64,000 nt of DNA, from NCBI GenBank assembly GCA_963974965.1, contig CAXBEX010000006.1:1-64000 (forward strand), in the 5' to 3' direction. The notes under the pieces were generated by a model. The model worked only from the letters and a program-made list of their open reading frames with translations, did not search any database and was not told the origin of the DNA. This DNA comes from Colwellia sp963974965 (lineage in GTDB: Bacteria; Pseudomonadota; Gammaproteobacteria; Enterobacterales; Alteromonadaceae). The position numbers and the translations under genes were made by a program. Shown in pieces: positions 45,414 to 55,605 of this stretch (positions within the stretch are counted from its first letter, which is position 1; every line of letters begins with the position of its first letter).

Positions 45414-46944
45414 GGGTGTAGTTCTTTTAAAACGACGGCCTCTTTTTAACCTGTTTCGGTTGATTTGCTTGTATAAAGGCGTTTTTTCGACTGCTGTTTA
45501 TGAAAGCACCAGTACTTATCAAAATCACCACTTGATTTTAACGATCTCAACTTAAGTAACGCCTCTGCTCCTTTCAAGCACCAGCGAGCACCTGTTATAT
45601 CCAACCGATCGTTAATTAGATGTCGACAGGCTCCTTCAATTATGCCGCTGGCAATGGGAAAACCCGCCGTCAAGGCATTATCATACCTCAGCCTTTTCTT
45701 ATTATTCAACAAGTACTTAGCGCAACTATCCACACCATCTCGTTTTGTTAACTTTCGCTTAGTTGCACTCTGGCGAAGCCCTTTGGCAATCTGGCTACTG
45801 CCGCCTTTCAATAGCTTTACTGCATGTTTTCTAACCCAAGCTTCGACGGCTTCGTCACCTTTGTCAAAGAAACACCAAGCGGCTTTCCATAGATACTCAA
45901 GCACATGAATAAAGTCCATCACTATCGTTATCTTGACCTTGAGTTCTTTCGCTATTTTCTCAATCATTTTTCGCTGTGCTGGCTGTCCGTCAATCACTAC
46001 AATCCACTGCCGTAGTTGCTTTGGATCACGTTGTAAGGCTTCTTTAAAACCATCCAAGATAACCTGTTTAGCCTCTCGCTCTACGCTCGCCCATACCCTT
46101 ACGGTCTTTTTTCTCGCCTGCGCTCAACCTCGAATTTAATTTTTGAGACTTTTTAGCTTTCTTTTTCGTGCATTCTCGCAACGGATCTGGCCGCATGACG
46201 ATGCCTTTTCCATCAAAAGTTAATACCAATAGTTCACTTGTATCTTCCTGTTTTTTATAGCGATTTTTCAAATAGTAAGTATCAAAATCCTGCGTTATAT
46301 CCTGTATCAGGCCTAGGCATTGTCGCTTGGCAATTTTACCGCCTGTGGTTCGATTTATATGCGCTACTGCATGATCGTAGGCACAATGGTTTACTTGCTC
46401 TGCAAGCTGTAACCTAAGGCCATCAGAAAACTGATCTTTTGCTAGGTTTAATTCACCATCTAAAGGATATTCACTGACGACTTTATGCTGGCTATAACCT
46501 TTACGGGTTACCGTCACATCACCAAAAAGACTCGTCATCGTTGTCTTAGTATTTTTCCGGCAATGAGTAAGACGTTTACCTTGTAGGTTGATTATATTGT
46601 CTTGGGAAGCTCTTAATGCAAGATGAGCTTGCAATAAACACCGAAGTAACTCATGCCCTTGGATACGAATATATTCTTCAATAGTGCCATGTTCTTGAGT
46701 AAGCGATATATCTGAACTCAGATGAGTGATCATAGTATTTAGTTGCTGCTTTGTGTCAGAAAAGAATGAGAAATCTAGAGAATTAACGTAAGCTGGGGTC
46801 ATAAGAGGCCTTTTAGGGTGTTTATTTTTCTTCGCAGTTAATAACTACCACAAAATGGCCTCTTTGTCACTTTGTCTTTAAGATAACATACTGAAATAAA
46901 AGGATCTTATCTCATTTTTCGTCGTTACAAAGGATCTACACCCA
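45414..46944 (-). mobile_element. ISKra4-like insertion sequence, copy 1 (defective)
   Basis: 1531 bp bounded by imperfect inverted repeats: GGGTGTAGTTCTTTTAAAAC at the left end and, reverse-complemented, GGGTGTAGATCCTTTGTAAC at the right. ATTT is found on both outer sides and may be a target duplication. The transposase inside is broken by an internal deletion. The right end abuts a membrane-protein remnant. Confidence 0.8.
45446..46802 (-). pseudogene. ISKra4-like transposase, interrupted
   Basis: Two frames: 46068-46802 (N-terminal, 244 aa, ends in a shifted tail GMGERRARG) and 45446-46057 (C-terminal, 203 aa, VVIDGQPAQRKMIEKIAKE and VMDFIHVLEYLWKAAW, SGIIEGACRHLINDRL). Compared with copy 2, about 110 bases around 46085-46100 are missing and the frame is lost. 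Family call is from these catalytic-domain blocks. Confidence 0.8.
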
Positions 46945-46946
46945 TT

Positions 46947-47018
46947 TGATTTACGGAATAACGGCAATCATTTTAGGCTTGGCATTCTCTGCATTAGGTA
47001 TCTCTTCAATAAAATGAT
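46947..47018 (+). pseudogene. C-terminal remnant of a membrane protein beside the IS
   Basis: The frame directly outside the IS right end reads LIYGITAIILGLAFSALGIS then SIK and stop: one hydrophobic helix without any start. It looks like the tail of a gene cut by the IS or an associated deletion; no matching 5' part is on the other side of the IS. Family unknown. Confidence 0.4.
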
Positions 47019-47052
47019 TGAAAAAGTTTGATCTAAATCAATAAAACTTAAT

Positions 47053-47070
47053 GAGAATGATTTGCATTAG
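47053..47070. promoter_or_regulatory. Candidate Fur box upstream of the TonB-dependent receptor
   Basis: GAGAATGATTTGCATTAG fits three successive GATAAT/CATTAT-type hexamers of the Fur consensus and lies about 65 bases before the receptor start, so iron repression is likely. Confidence 0.65.
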
Positions 47071-47133
47071 TGTTTTATTAGATGTAGACTCACCACACTA
47101 ACTAATACCGTAACTCATGGAATCTTATATCTA

Positions 47134-49305
47134 ATGAATAAAAGCCTTGTTGCCTTAGCAATTTTAACCACGTTGAGTCAAACCAGTTTAGCCGCTCCTT
47201 CCCCTGATGATGATAGCAATATTGAACAAATGTCTATTTTTGGTAGTGACCAGTCGGTAAATGACATTCCTGGTAGTGCCCATATGATTACTGAAGAACA
47301 ATTAGAAAAATTTGATTACAGCGACATTATGCGTACGTTAACGTCTATTCCGGGTGTTTATGTGCTAGAAGAAGACGGTTATGGTTTACGACCTAATATT
47401 GGTATGCGTGGAACCGGGCAAAACCGTAGTGAAAAAGTAACCATCATGGAAGATAATGTGCTGGCAGCCCCTGCGCCTTATGCCGCTCCGTCAGCTTATT
47501 ACTTTCCAACAGCAGGTCGCATGCAGCAAATTGAAGTATTAAAAGGTACTTCAAGCGCTATGTATGGACCAAGAACAACAGGTGGCGTGATTAATTTATT
47601 GTCTCGACAAATACCTGATGAGGAACTCTCCGGCCAAGTTGATTTGAACCTAGGTGGCGATGGCTATGGTAAGTTACATGCTTACGCGGGCGGGACAGGA
47701 AAAAATGTTTCGTCAGTATTCGAAGTGTATCGTTACCAAGCTGACGGGTTTAAAAACATTAATAACACTGATAAAGAAGCTGATTTTATTAAAAATGACT
47801 ACCTTGCTAAATTTCGTTTAAATAGCGATGCAGACGCAAAATATTATCAAGAGTTAGAATTAAAACTAAAATATTCAGACGAAGACGCCAATGAAACTTA
47901 TATGGGCATTACGGATGAAGATTTTAACAGTCAACCTTACAATCGTTATTCTGCTTCACAGCTTGATAATATAAGCACCGAACATAAACAAGTGCAATTA
48001 AATCACTTTTTACAGCTTTCAGAGCGCTTTAATTTTGTCAGTACGGTTTACTACAACGACTTTTCAAGAAACTGGTATAAAGCTAGTAAAATTAATGGCT
48101 TGTCATTAGGTAGTGGTGGTATTGAAGCCGCTGCTGATTTTGATAAATCGCCTAGTGAACAGCCCTTATCTTTTGATGTTAAAGCCAATAACCGCGCTTA
48201 TATTTCACAAGGCGTACAAACAGTACTTAATGCTGATTTTAATGAACATCAAGTTAAGTTTGGCGCGCGCTATCATGAAGATGAAATGGATAGATATCAA
48301 TGGATTGATGGTTTTCAATTAGATCAAAATTACCAATTAACTCAACTTAATGCGGGTACGCCGGGCACAGAGTCGAATCGTATTGATAGCGCGAAAGCAA
48401 CGGCACTGTTTGTTCATGACGAATATAGCGTTGGTAATTTCATTTTCAATGCGGGTTTACGCTATGAAAACATGACCATTAGCCGCAAAGATTGGGGCAA
48501 AGGTGTTAGTGATCGTAACCAGCCATTGAAAAAAGATATTGATAATAGTCTTGATGTATTTCTACCTTCACTTGCTTTAACGTATAAAGTTAATGATGAT
48601 TTAGTCATTATTGGTGGTGTACAAAAAGGTTTTGCGCCACCAGCACCAGGTAATAAAGAAGCAATAAATGAAGAAAGTATTAATTATGAATTGGGTTTTC
48701 GCTACAACGACTCTTTAGCGAATGCCGAAGCCATCTTGTTTTATGCAGATTACGCCAATATGTATGGCAATTGCACCGCAAGTCAAGGTTGTGATGATGA
48801 AAATATTGGCGATCAATATAATGCGGGTAAGGTTCAAATAGGAGGTCTTGAGCTAATGGTGGGTTATCGTTTTGAAACACAATCAGTCACCTTTCCTATT
48901 AATTTAACTTATACCTATACCGAAACTGAATTTAAAAATGCTTTTGACTCAGATCTTGACACCTGGGGTACAGTAAATGCGGGTGATGAGTTACCTTATG
49001 TACCCAATAATCAACTGCAATTAACTTTGGGTGCAGAGGGTGATAACTGGCGTAGTGATTTATTAGTGCGTTATTCTGGTGAAATGAGAACACAGGCTGG
49101 TCAGGGAACAATGTTAGCGGGTGAACAGATCGCGAGCCGTACAGTCGTTGATTTTTCCGCACATTATTCGCTAGATGAACAACAAGAGCTAACGTTAAAT
49201 ATTGATAATTTACTTGATGAAACTTATGTTTCTACCCGTACTCAAGGCTCTATTATGGTGGGTAAACCTCGAACATTAATTTTGGGTTATAAATATAGTT
49301 TTTAA
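47134..49305 (+). CDS. TonB-dependent outer membrane iron/siderophore receptor (FecA-like)
   Basis: 723 aa. Signal peptide (about 1-20), TonB-box-like segment EQMSIFG near residue 32, plug domain (about 45-160, GLRPNIGMRGTGQNRSEKV, LKGTSSAMYGPRTTGGVINL), then a 22-strand barrel ending in aromatic YKYSF. Transports a ferric chelate; ligand not determinable. Preceded by a Fur box. Flanked by two same-orientation IS copies, so it may have been acquired or can be lost by recombination between them. Confidence 0.88.
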   Translation: MNKSLVALAILTTLSQTSLAAPSPDDDSNIEQMSIFGSDQSVNDIPGSAHMITEEQLEKFDYSDIMRTLTSIPGVYVLEEDGYGLRPNIGMRGTGQNRSEKVTIMEDNVLAAPAPYAAPSAYYFPTAGRMQQIEVLKGTSSAMYGPRTTGGVINLLSRQIPDEELSGQVDLNLGGDGYGKLHAYAGGTGKNVSSVFEVYRYQADGFKNINNTDKEADFIKNDYLAKFRLNSDADAKYYQELELKLKYSDEDANETYMGITDEDFNSQPYNRYSASQLDNISTEHKQVQLNHFLQLSERFNFVSTVYYNDFSRNWYKASKINGLSLGSGGIEAAADFDKSPSEQPLSFDVKANNRAYISQGVQTVLNADFNEHQVKFGARYHEDEMDRYQWIDGFQLDQNYQLTQLNAGTPGTESNRIDSAKATALFVHDEYSVGNFIFNAGLRYENMTISRKDWGKGVSDRNQPLKKDIDNSLDVFLPSLALTYKVNDDLVIIGGVQKGFAPPAPGNKEAINEESINYELGFRYNDSLANAEAILFYADYANMYGNCTASQGCDDENIGDQYNAGKVQIGGLELMVGYRFETQSVTFPINLTYTYTETEFKNAFDSDLDTWGTVNAGDELPYVPNNQLQLTLGAEGDNWRSDLLVRYSGEMRTQAGQGTMLAGEQIASRTVVDFSAHYSLDEQQELTLNIDNLLDETYVSTRTQGSIMVGKPRTLILGYKYSF

Positions 49306-49330
49306 GGTAAATTAAACTGGTTAACCGTAA

Positions 49331-49359
49331 AACCAAGTAAGCAGTACGCTTACTTGGTT
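49331..49359 (+). terminator. Hairpin after the TonB-dependent receptor
   Basis: Perfect 12-bp stem AACCAAGTAAGC / GCTTACTTGGTT with a 5-base loop, 25 bases after the stop. There is no T-tract, so it may be a stabilising or bidirectional structure rather than a classic terminator. Confidence 0.5.
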
Positions 49360-49430
49360 AACGTAATAATATACTATCCCGTCCTAGAATAAATTGACCG
49401 TTTATAGAGACCCGTTTTATTTTACAATTA

Positions 49431-49616
49431 CTATTTTCGAGACATATTTCCGTGCCTGACATCTTTGCCTTCAACCAAATAAACAATGTATTCACAAAGG
49501 TTAGTGGTGTGATCGCCAATTCGCTCTAGTGCGCGGGCGCACCAAGTTACGCGTAGAGCGTTTTTAATTTCTCGTGGGTTTTCCATCATTTTAGTGACTA
49601 ATAAACGGGAGATATT
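49431..49616 (-). pseudogene. phoU: PhoU C-terminal fragment fused to a truncated transposase
   Basis: The last about 60 codons of PhoU are recognisable: SRLLVTKMMENPREIKNAL, ARALERIGDHTTNLCEYIVY, VEGKDV. At 49616/49617 the sequence switches to the interior of the IS, in frame with the transposase fragment, giving a hybrid ORF 49431-49874. The 5' three quarters of phoU are absent, so this copy cannot regulate the Pst/PhoR system. Confidence 0.85.
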
Positions 49617-50561
49617 GTCAATCACTACAATCCACTGCCGTATTTGCTTTGGATCACGTTGTAAGGCTTCTTTAAAACCATCCAAGATAACCTGTTTAGC
49701 CTCTCGCTCTACGCTCGCCCAAACCCTTTTGTTCCTCGCTGGTGCGCTAACCGTATGAACATTATTTTCGTCACACTTCATAATGGACTCAGCGCTGCGA
49801 TGATGAGGTAACACGGTATAGACTGAAGCGACTTGTGCCATACGCTTACGGTCTTTTTTCTCACCTGCGCTCAACCTCGAATTTAATTTTTGCGACTTTT
49901 TAGCTTTCTTTTTCGTTCATTCTCGCAACGGATCTGGCCGCATGACGATGCCTTTTCCATCAAAGGTTAATACCAATAGGTCACTTGTATCTTCCAGTTT
50001 GTTATAGCGATTTTTCAAATAGTAAGTATCAAAATCCTGCGTTATATCCTGTATCAGGCCTAGGCATTGTCGCTTGGCAATTTTACCGCCTGTGGTTCGA
50101 TTTATATGCGCTACTGCATGATCGTAGGCACAATGGTTTACTTGCTCTGCAAGCTGTAACCTAAGGCCATCAGAAAACTGATCTTTTGCTAGGTTTAATT
50201 CACCATCTAAAGGATATTCACTGACGACTTTATGCTGGCTATAACCTTTACGGGTTACCGTCACATCACCAAAAAGACTCGTCATCGTTGTCTTAGTATT
50301 TTTCCGGCAATGAGTAAGACGTTTACCTTGTAGGTTGATTATATTGTCTTGCTTATTTTCTTGGGAAGCTCTTAATGCAAGATGAGCTTGCAATAAACGC
50401 CGAAGTAACTCATGCCCTTGGATACGAATATATTCTTCAATAGTGCCATGTTCTTGAGTAAGCGATATATCTGAACTCAGATGAGTGATCATAGTATTTA
50501 GTTGCTGCTTTGTGTCAGAAAAGAATGAGAAATCTAGAGAATTAACGTAAGCTGGGGTCAT
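49617..50561 (-). pseudogene. ISKra4-like transposase, truncated with a nonsense codon
   Basis: N-terminal frame 49917-50561 (214 aa) ends at a TGA where copy 1 has TGC (Cys after LRE). The frame then continues as KKAKKSQKLNSRLSAGEKKD through the central region to VVID and breaks at the phoU junction. A 12-base in-frame difference near residue 67 (QENKQDN versus QDN) also separates the copies. Confidence 0.8.
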
Positions 50562-50702
50562 AAGAGGCCTTTTAGGGTGTTTATTTTTCTTCGCAGTTAA
50601 TAACTACCACAAAATGGCCTCTTTGTCACTTTGTCTTTAAGATAACATACTGAAATAAAAGGATCTTATCTCGTTTTTCGTCGTTACAAAGGATCTACAC
50701 CC
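49617..50702 (-). mobile_element. ISKra4-like insertion sequence, copy 2 (5' end intact, 3' end deleted)
   Basis: 1086 bp nearly identical to copy 1 from the right terminal repeat inward; the left part, including the C-terminal transposase domain and left repeat, is replaced by phoU. The right end lies 23 bases from the yfbV stop. It keeps the about 110-bp segment missing in copy 1. Confidence 0.85.
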
Positions 50703-50725
50703 AAAAGAAATAGAAAAGTGAATGG

Positions 50726-51193
50726 TTAATTTCGAGAAGCAAACGTTAACTTTAATAGCTGGGCTAAATCAATATATTTTGGTTTTGAAACGGTTAAATC
50801 GGTTAGTTTATTTACACTACCCTGCTCTTTCGCTTTTTCTAAACCCGTGCGATACCATGAGGCTAATGACGGCGGTAAGAACTTATCAGCTTTAACGCCT
50901 AAAATTACCAAAGCCTGCACGGGAATAGATAATAAAAACAAGCCATATACCAAGGCTTGTGGTAAAGCATTTATCGCATTATTTATGCCGCCTGACCCAG
51001 TAAAGAAACCAGAAGCAAAATAGAGCTGCATAATAACAGTGAATAATGCTAAAGCAGGAAAATAACGACACACAAAACGAGCGCTTTGCACAGCACGATA
51101 ATCAGCAAAGTATTTTGCTAATTCAGCTTTTTCTGGCCAAAGTTTAATATATCGTTGACCCAGCTTAATGAGTTGTACTACTGATAAGTTCAT
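50726..51193 (-). CDS. yfbV: UPF0208 membrane protein YfbV
   Basis: 155 aa with two central membrane segments (about 45-60 and 78-98) and the family blocks YIKLWPEKAELAKYFADYRAV and PPSLASWYRTGLEKA. Function unknown. Divergent from ackA-pta, as in Escherichia coli and many relatives. Confidence 0.85.
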   Translation of the reverse strand: MNLSVVQLIKLGQRYIKLWPEKAELAKYFADYRAVQSARFVCRYFPALALFTVIMQLYFASGFFTGSGGINNAINALPQALVYGLFLLSIPVQALVILGVKADKFLPPSLASWYRTGLEKAKEQGSVNKLTDLTVSKPKYIDLAQLLKLTFASRN

Positions 51194-51349
51194 AAATTAA
51201 CTATAGCATTAAAGCATCACATGGAAAAGTTAGCTATTCATTTATTAACTTTTTTGCCTTGCATCAACTTTTTTTGTTCACTAACCGCTATAATAGCGGC
51301 ACATTTACTATTTTTAGTTAACTATTTTAAGGCATTATTTAAAAGAATT

Positions 51350-52600
51350 ATGAATTCCCCTAAGTCATCTCAAACACTAACAAGTACATCCGCTATTTTA
51401 GTCATTAACTGTGGTAGCTCTTCAGTAAAATTTTCTCTAATAGAACCCGAATCAGGTATCAATTTACTATCCGGATTAGCTGAATGTTTAACAACGCCAC
51501 AAGCCAGCATTAAAATTAAACATAGCCTTAATGCTAATAAAATAGTTCAAAGTGAAACGAGTGCTTTATCAACACCTTTTGATCACCAACAAGCCCTTAA
51601 TACCTTAGTTAATAAACTCAAATCATTAAACTTGGTTGAAAGTATTAGTGCAGTTGGTCATCGCGTCGTTCATGGGGGTGAGCACTATTCACAACCCACC
51701 TTAATTAATGACGATGTTAAGAACACTATTGAAAATCTTGCCAAGCTTGCGCCTTTACATAACCCTGCCAATTTAATTGGTATCAATGCTTGCCAGAAAG
51801 CTTTTCCACATTTGCCACAAATAGCGGTATTTGATACCGCTTTTCATCAAAGCATGCCAGAAAAAGCTTACCTATATGGCATACCACTTGATCTCTATAG
51901 CAAACATGGCATTAGACGTTATGGCTTTCATGGTACGAGTCATTATTTTGTTGCTAATCAAGCCGCTAAAATAATGAATAAACCATTAGCGCAGTGCAAC
52001 TTGATCAGCGCCCATCTAGGCAATGGCTGTAGCGTTACTGCCATCAAAAACGGCGAAAGTGTTGATACTAGCCTTGGCATGACACCACTAGAAGGGGTAA
52101 TGATGGGTACGCGCAGCGGAGATATTGATGCGGGCATTGTGTTTTATTTAGTTGAAAAACTCGGCTATAGCATTGAACAAGTTGATATTTTATTGAATAA
52201 AAAAAGTGGTTTACTCGGTGTATCCCAGTTAAGTAATGATTGCCGAACGTTAGAAACAGCAATGTTAGATGAAAACCATACTCAATCAGCACAAGCTAAA
52301 TTAGCATTAACCGTATTTTGTTATCGAATAGCGAAAAGCATTGCTTCATACAGTGCAAGCTTAACAACATTAGACAGCTTAATTTTTACTGGCGGCATCG
52401 GTGAAAACTCATCATGGGTAAGACAACAAATACTCAAACAACTTAGTTTATTAAATTTTCAGGTATGCGAAGAAGCAAACCAAGCCACCCGCTTTGGCGC
52501 AAGTGGTAACATTGCGACTAACTCATCAAGACCTTGCTGGGTTATTGCAACGAATGAAGAATTGGTTATTGCCCAACAGTCAGCACAATTACTACGCTAA
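51350..52600 (+). CDS. ackA: Acetate kinase
   Basis: Interconverts acetyl phosphate plus ADP and acetate plus ATP. From the ATG at 51350 the protein is 416 aa, close to family length; the longer frame from 51221 would add a hydrophobic 43-residue leader not found in AckA. Motifs: INCGSSSVKFSL, GHRVVHGGEHY, HLGNGCSVTAI, TRSGDIDAG and FTGGIGENS. First gene of ackA-pta. Confidence 0.93.
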   Translation: MNSPKSSQTLTSTSAILVINCGSSSVKFSLIEPESGINLLSGLAECLTTPQASIKIKHSLNANKIVQSETSALSTPFDHQQALNTLVNKLKSLNLVESISAVGHRVVHGGEHYSQPTLINDDVKNTIENLAKLAPLHNPANLIGINACQKAFPHLPQIAVFDTAFHQSMPEKAYLYGIPLDLYSKHGIRRYGFHGTSHYFVANQAAKIMNKPLAQCNLISAHLGNGCSVTAIKNGESVDTSLGMTPLEGVMMGTRSGDIDAGIVFYLVEKLGYSIEQVDILLNKKSGLLGVSQLSNDCRTLETAMLDENHTQSAQAKLALTVFCYRIAKSIASYSASLTTLDSLIFTGGIGENSSWVRQQILKQLSLLNFQVCEEANQATRFGASGNIATNSSRPCWVIATNEELVIAQQSAQLLR

Positions 52601-52670
52601 CCGTTAAATAAAGTTAGCGTAACTATAACAAAAACATAACGAAAACATAACGAATTCAAGAGAAATAACC

Positions 52671-54914
52671 ATGCAAAAAAATGCTCAGCCTGCAAAAAAT
52701 CAAGCTAACAGTATCAAAACAAGTAATAGTCAACCAAGTACCAAGCAATCAAGTACCAAGCAATCAAGTAATAATTCTACCCAAAATCAATCTCATAGAA
52801 TCATGTTAATCCCTGTTGGGTTCGGTGTTGGTTTAACCAGTGTTGCGCTTGGTTTATTGCACTCCTGTGAACAAAAAGGAATTAAAGTAGGTCACTTTAA
52901 ACCCATTAGCCAACCTTCACGAAACTCATTAGCAAAAAAAAATAAAACCATAGACGCTATTCGCCTTTCACAAAATAGTCGTTGTATTTCATTAACTTAT
53001 TTTGAAGAAAAAATGGCTAAAGGCGAACATGATGTTGTTTTAGAAGAAATTGTCGCCAATTTTGATGATTTCAATAAAGACCAAGAAGTAGTTATTATCG
53101 AAGGACTTATTCCAACAACCAGACAGCCTTATGCTGGTCGTATTAATAGGGATGTTGCACAAGCTTTATGTGCTGACATTGTTCTGGTTGCAGCACCAGG
53201 CAATGATTCAGCAAAAGAATTTGAAGAGAGGCTTGAGGTCAGTGCAGAAACTTATGGTGGCACTAAAAACAAGCATTTATTAGGCTGTATTATTAATAAA
53301 TTGAACGCGCCAGACCAAGATGAATTTGGTTTACTGCCACGTGAAGAAGAAATCAATACTAATTTTGATATTACGCCATGGCAAAACCTAGGTATTTTCA
53401 AAAACAATCATTTTGACTTGCTCGGCTCGATCACTTGGGAAATGGATCTTGTTGCCCCTCGCATTATGGATATTAGTAACTATCTTGAGGCAAAAGTAAT
53501 TAATGAAGGTGAAATGGAACACAGACGTTTTCGCAGTGTTGCTTTTTGTGCTCGCAGTGTCAGCAACTTAGTGAGCTATTTAGTACCTGGGCGTTTAATT
53601 GTTACCCCAGGTGATCGCACTGATATTATTATAGCCACTTGTCTATCAGCATTAAACGGTACTAAATTAGGCGCCTTAGTATTAACGAATGGTTATGAAC
53701 CATCAAAGGAAGTTTGGGAGTTATGCCAACAAGCGCTTGACTCTGGTTTACCCGTATTATCAGTACCTTGGGATACATGGCAAACCTCTCGGCATATTAT
53801 GAATTTTAATCCAGAAATCCCACAAGATGATATTCAACGCCATGAAAAGGTTAAGCAGCATGTCGCTGATAATTTATCAGAGGATTGGATCTCTCACCTT
53901 TCAGCTAAAGTTGAATCAAACTACTTGTTATCACCACCAGCCTTTAGACATAAATTAACTGAACTTGCCAAACAAGCAAATAAGCTTATTATCTTACCCG
54001 AAGGTACTGATATTCGTACCATCAAAGCAGCTGCTATTTGTTGTGAACGTAATATTGCTCGTTGTCAGCTAATTGGCAATAAAGAAGAAATCCTTCGCAT
54101 TGCCGAACACCAGGGTATTCACTTACCTGACAGTTTATTGATAACAGATCCCGATAATATTCGTGAGAATTATATCAACCCATTAGTAGAATTACGCAAG
54201 GGTAAAGGTTTAACAGCAGTAGTCGCTAAAGAAATGTTACAAGACAACGTAATGCTAGCAACTATGATGCTACAACTAGGACAAGTTGACGGTTTAGTGT
54301 CTGGCGCTGTCAACACAACAGCCAATACGATAAGACCTGCATTGCAACTTATAAGAACAGCGCCGGGTAGTTCGCTAGTTTCTTCCATCTTCTTTATGCT
54401 ATTACCTGAACAAGTACTTGTGTATGGTGATTGTGCTATTAACCCAGATCCAAATGCAGAGCAACTTGCCGATATTGCCATTCAATCTGCTGACTCTGCA
54501 GCAGCCTTTGGTATACCTCCACGGGTTGCTATGATCAGCTACAGTACAGGAAGTTCTGGCCATGGTGCAGACGTTGAAAAGGTAACCAAAGCAACCCAGA
54601 TAGCGCAAGCAAAAAGACCTGATTTAATTATTGATGGGCCATTACAGTACGATGCAGCTATTATGGAGAATGTCGCTCTGAAAAAAGCCCCTAATAGCCC
54701 TGTTGCAGGAAAAGCGACCGTATTTATTTTCCCTGATCTTAATACCGGAAATACCACCTACAAAGCGGTACAACGTTCTGCTGATTTAGTGAGTATTGGT
54801 CCCATGTTACAAGGTATGAATAAACCCGTAAATGATTTGTCGCGTGGCGCTTTAGTTGATGACATTGTTTATACAATTGCGTTAACCGCTATTCAAGCAA
54901 TGCAGCAAAATTAA
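52671..54914 (+). CDS. pta: Phosphate acetyltransferase (long form)
   Basis: 747 aa: N-terminal P-loop-like domain (about 43-260, MLIPVGFGVGLTSVALG), a central DRTGG domain (about 275-390) and the C-terminal catalytic PTA_PTB domain (about 420-745, LPEGTDIRTIKAA, SYSTGSSGHGADVEKV, DGPLQYDAA). Converts acetyl-CoA and phosphate to acetyl phosphate. The first 40 residues are a Ser/Gln/Asn low-complexity extension with a repeated TKQSS unit. 70 bases after ackA; same operon. Confidence 0.93.
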   Translation: MQKNAQPAKNQANSIKTSNSQPSTKQSSTKQSSNNSTQNQSHRIMLIPVGFGVGLTSVALGLLHSCEQKGIKVGHFKPISQPSRNSLAKKNKTIDAIRLSQNSRCISLTYFEEKMAKGEHDVVLEEIVANFDDFNKDQEVVIIEGLIPTTRQPYAGRINRDVAQALCADIVLVAAPGNDSAKEFEERLEVSAETYGGTKNKHLLGCIINKLNAPDQDEFGLLPREEEINTNFDITPWQNLGIFKNNHFDLLGSITWEMDLVAPRIMDISNYLEAKVINEGEMEHRRFRSVAFCARSVSNLVSYLVPGRLIVTPGDRTDIIIATCLSALNGTKLGALVLTNGYEPSKEVWELCQQALDSGLPVLSVPWDTWQTSRHIMNFNPEIPQDDIQRHEKVKQHVADNLSEDWISHLSAKVESNYLLSPPAFRHKLTELAKQANKLIILPEGTDIRTIKAAAICCERNIARCQLIGNKEEILRIAEHQGIHLPDSLLITDPDNIRENYINPLVELRKGKGLTAVVAKEMLQDNVMLATMMLQLGQVDGLVSGAVNTTANTIRPALQLIRTAPGSSLVSSIFFMLLPEQVLVYGDCAINPDPNAEQLADIAIQSADSAAAFGIPPRVAMISYSTGSSGHGADVEKVTKATQIAQAKRPDLIIDGPLQYDAAIMENVALKKAPNSPVAGKATVFIFPDLNTGNTTYKAVQRSADLVSIGPMLQGMNKPVNDLSRGALVDDIVYTIALTAIQAMQQN

Positions 54915-55001
54915 GACCTAAACATAAAAAGGGTGATTTTCACACTAACAACTAAAACAAATAAAATCAACACCTTAAAACTTAATCACCTGATTGCACA
55001 C

Positions 55002-55035
55002 AATGATATCCACAGCAATTGTGGATATCATTTTT
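55002..55035 (+). terminator. Rho-independent terminator after pta
   Basis: Perfect 13-bp stem (AATGATATCCACA with its complement), 5-base loop, followed by TTTTT. Confidence 0.85.
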
Positions 55036-55110
55036 CATTCACTGTTTTACACCTTCGCTAGAGTTAATAGCAAAAAATAGTTATAGTGGTGTTCTTATTT
55101 AGCTCGGTAT

Positions 55111-55137
55111 ATACCAAACGAATTAATTTATTGGTAT
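55111..55137. repeat. Short ATACCAA/TTGGTAT inverted repeat
   Basis: A 27-bp structure with 7-bp arms matching the outer ends of the MITE-like element at 23673 and the palindrome at 19080. It lies in the promoter region of the ACT-domain gene. Confidence 0.5.
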
Positions 55138-55159
55138 TACCGCTTTCATAAAGAAGGAC

Positions 55160-55546
55160 ATGATGAAATTAACCTTAAAACTCTTGAAAGGGTATTTTAC
55201 TATTCATAGTTTGCCTGAGCACAGTGACATTCCACCTCAAGTTTTTTTAGCACCGATATACTTTATTGCCAAAACCTTTGATGAAGTTTCCATTGTTTTA
55301 CCCGAAAACATCACAATAGAAAGTGATGAATCAGAGCCCAACTGGCAAGCCTTAGAAGTTGTAGGGCCACTCGATTTTTCTTTGACTGGTATTTTATCCA
55401 GTATTTCAACGGTACTCGCTAATGAAAATATCAGCATATTTGCTATTTCTACTTTTGATACTGACTATGTTTTAGTAAAAAAAGACACTTTATCCGCTGC
55501 AATCACAGCACTTAAAGCTAATAATTACGACATAGTTACAAGGTAA
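55160..55546 (+). CDS. ACT domain-containing protein (COG3603-like)
   Basis: 128 aa made of two short ACT-like halves; LDFSLTGILSSISTVLANENISIFAISTFDTDYVLVK is the typical ligand-binding half. Family members are small amino acid-binding regulators of unknown target. AAGAAGGACATG gives a good ribosome site; the second codon is also ATG. Confidence 0.75.
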   Translation: MMKLTLKLLKGYFTIHSLPEHSDIPPQVFLAPIYFIAKTFDEVSIVLPENITIESDESEPNWQALEVVGPLDFSLTGILSSISTVLANENISIFAISTFDTDYVLVKKDTLSAAITALKANNYDIVTR

Positions 55547-55605
55547 TTAGAAAATAGTTACAAAATAACTTAATCTGAAATTAGGATAAACAACAAGTAA
55601 TCAAC

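Noticed and set aside
51221..51349. Upstream extension of ackA adding 43 hydrophobic residues
   Set aside because: Not part of any AckA; the ATG at 51350 precedes the conserved INCGSSSVKF start by the expected distance.
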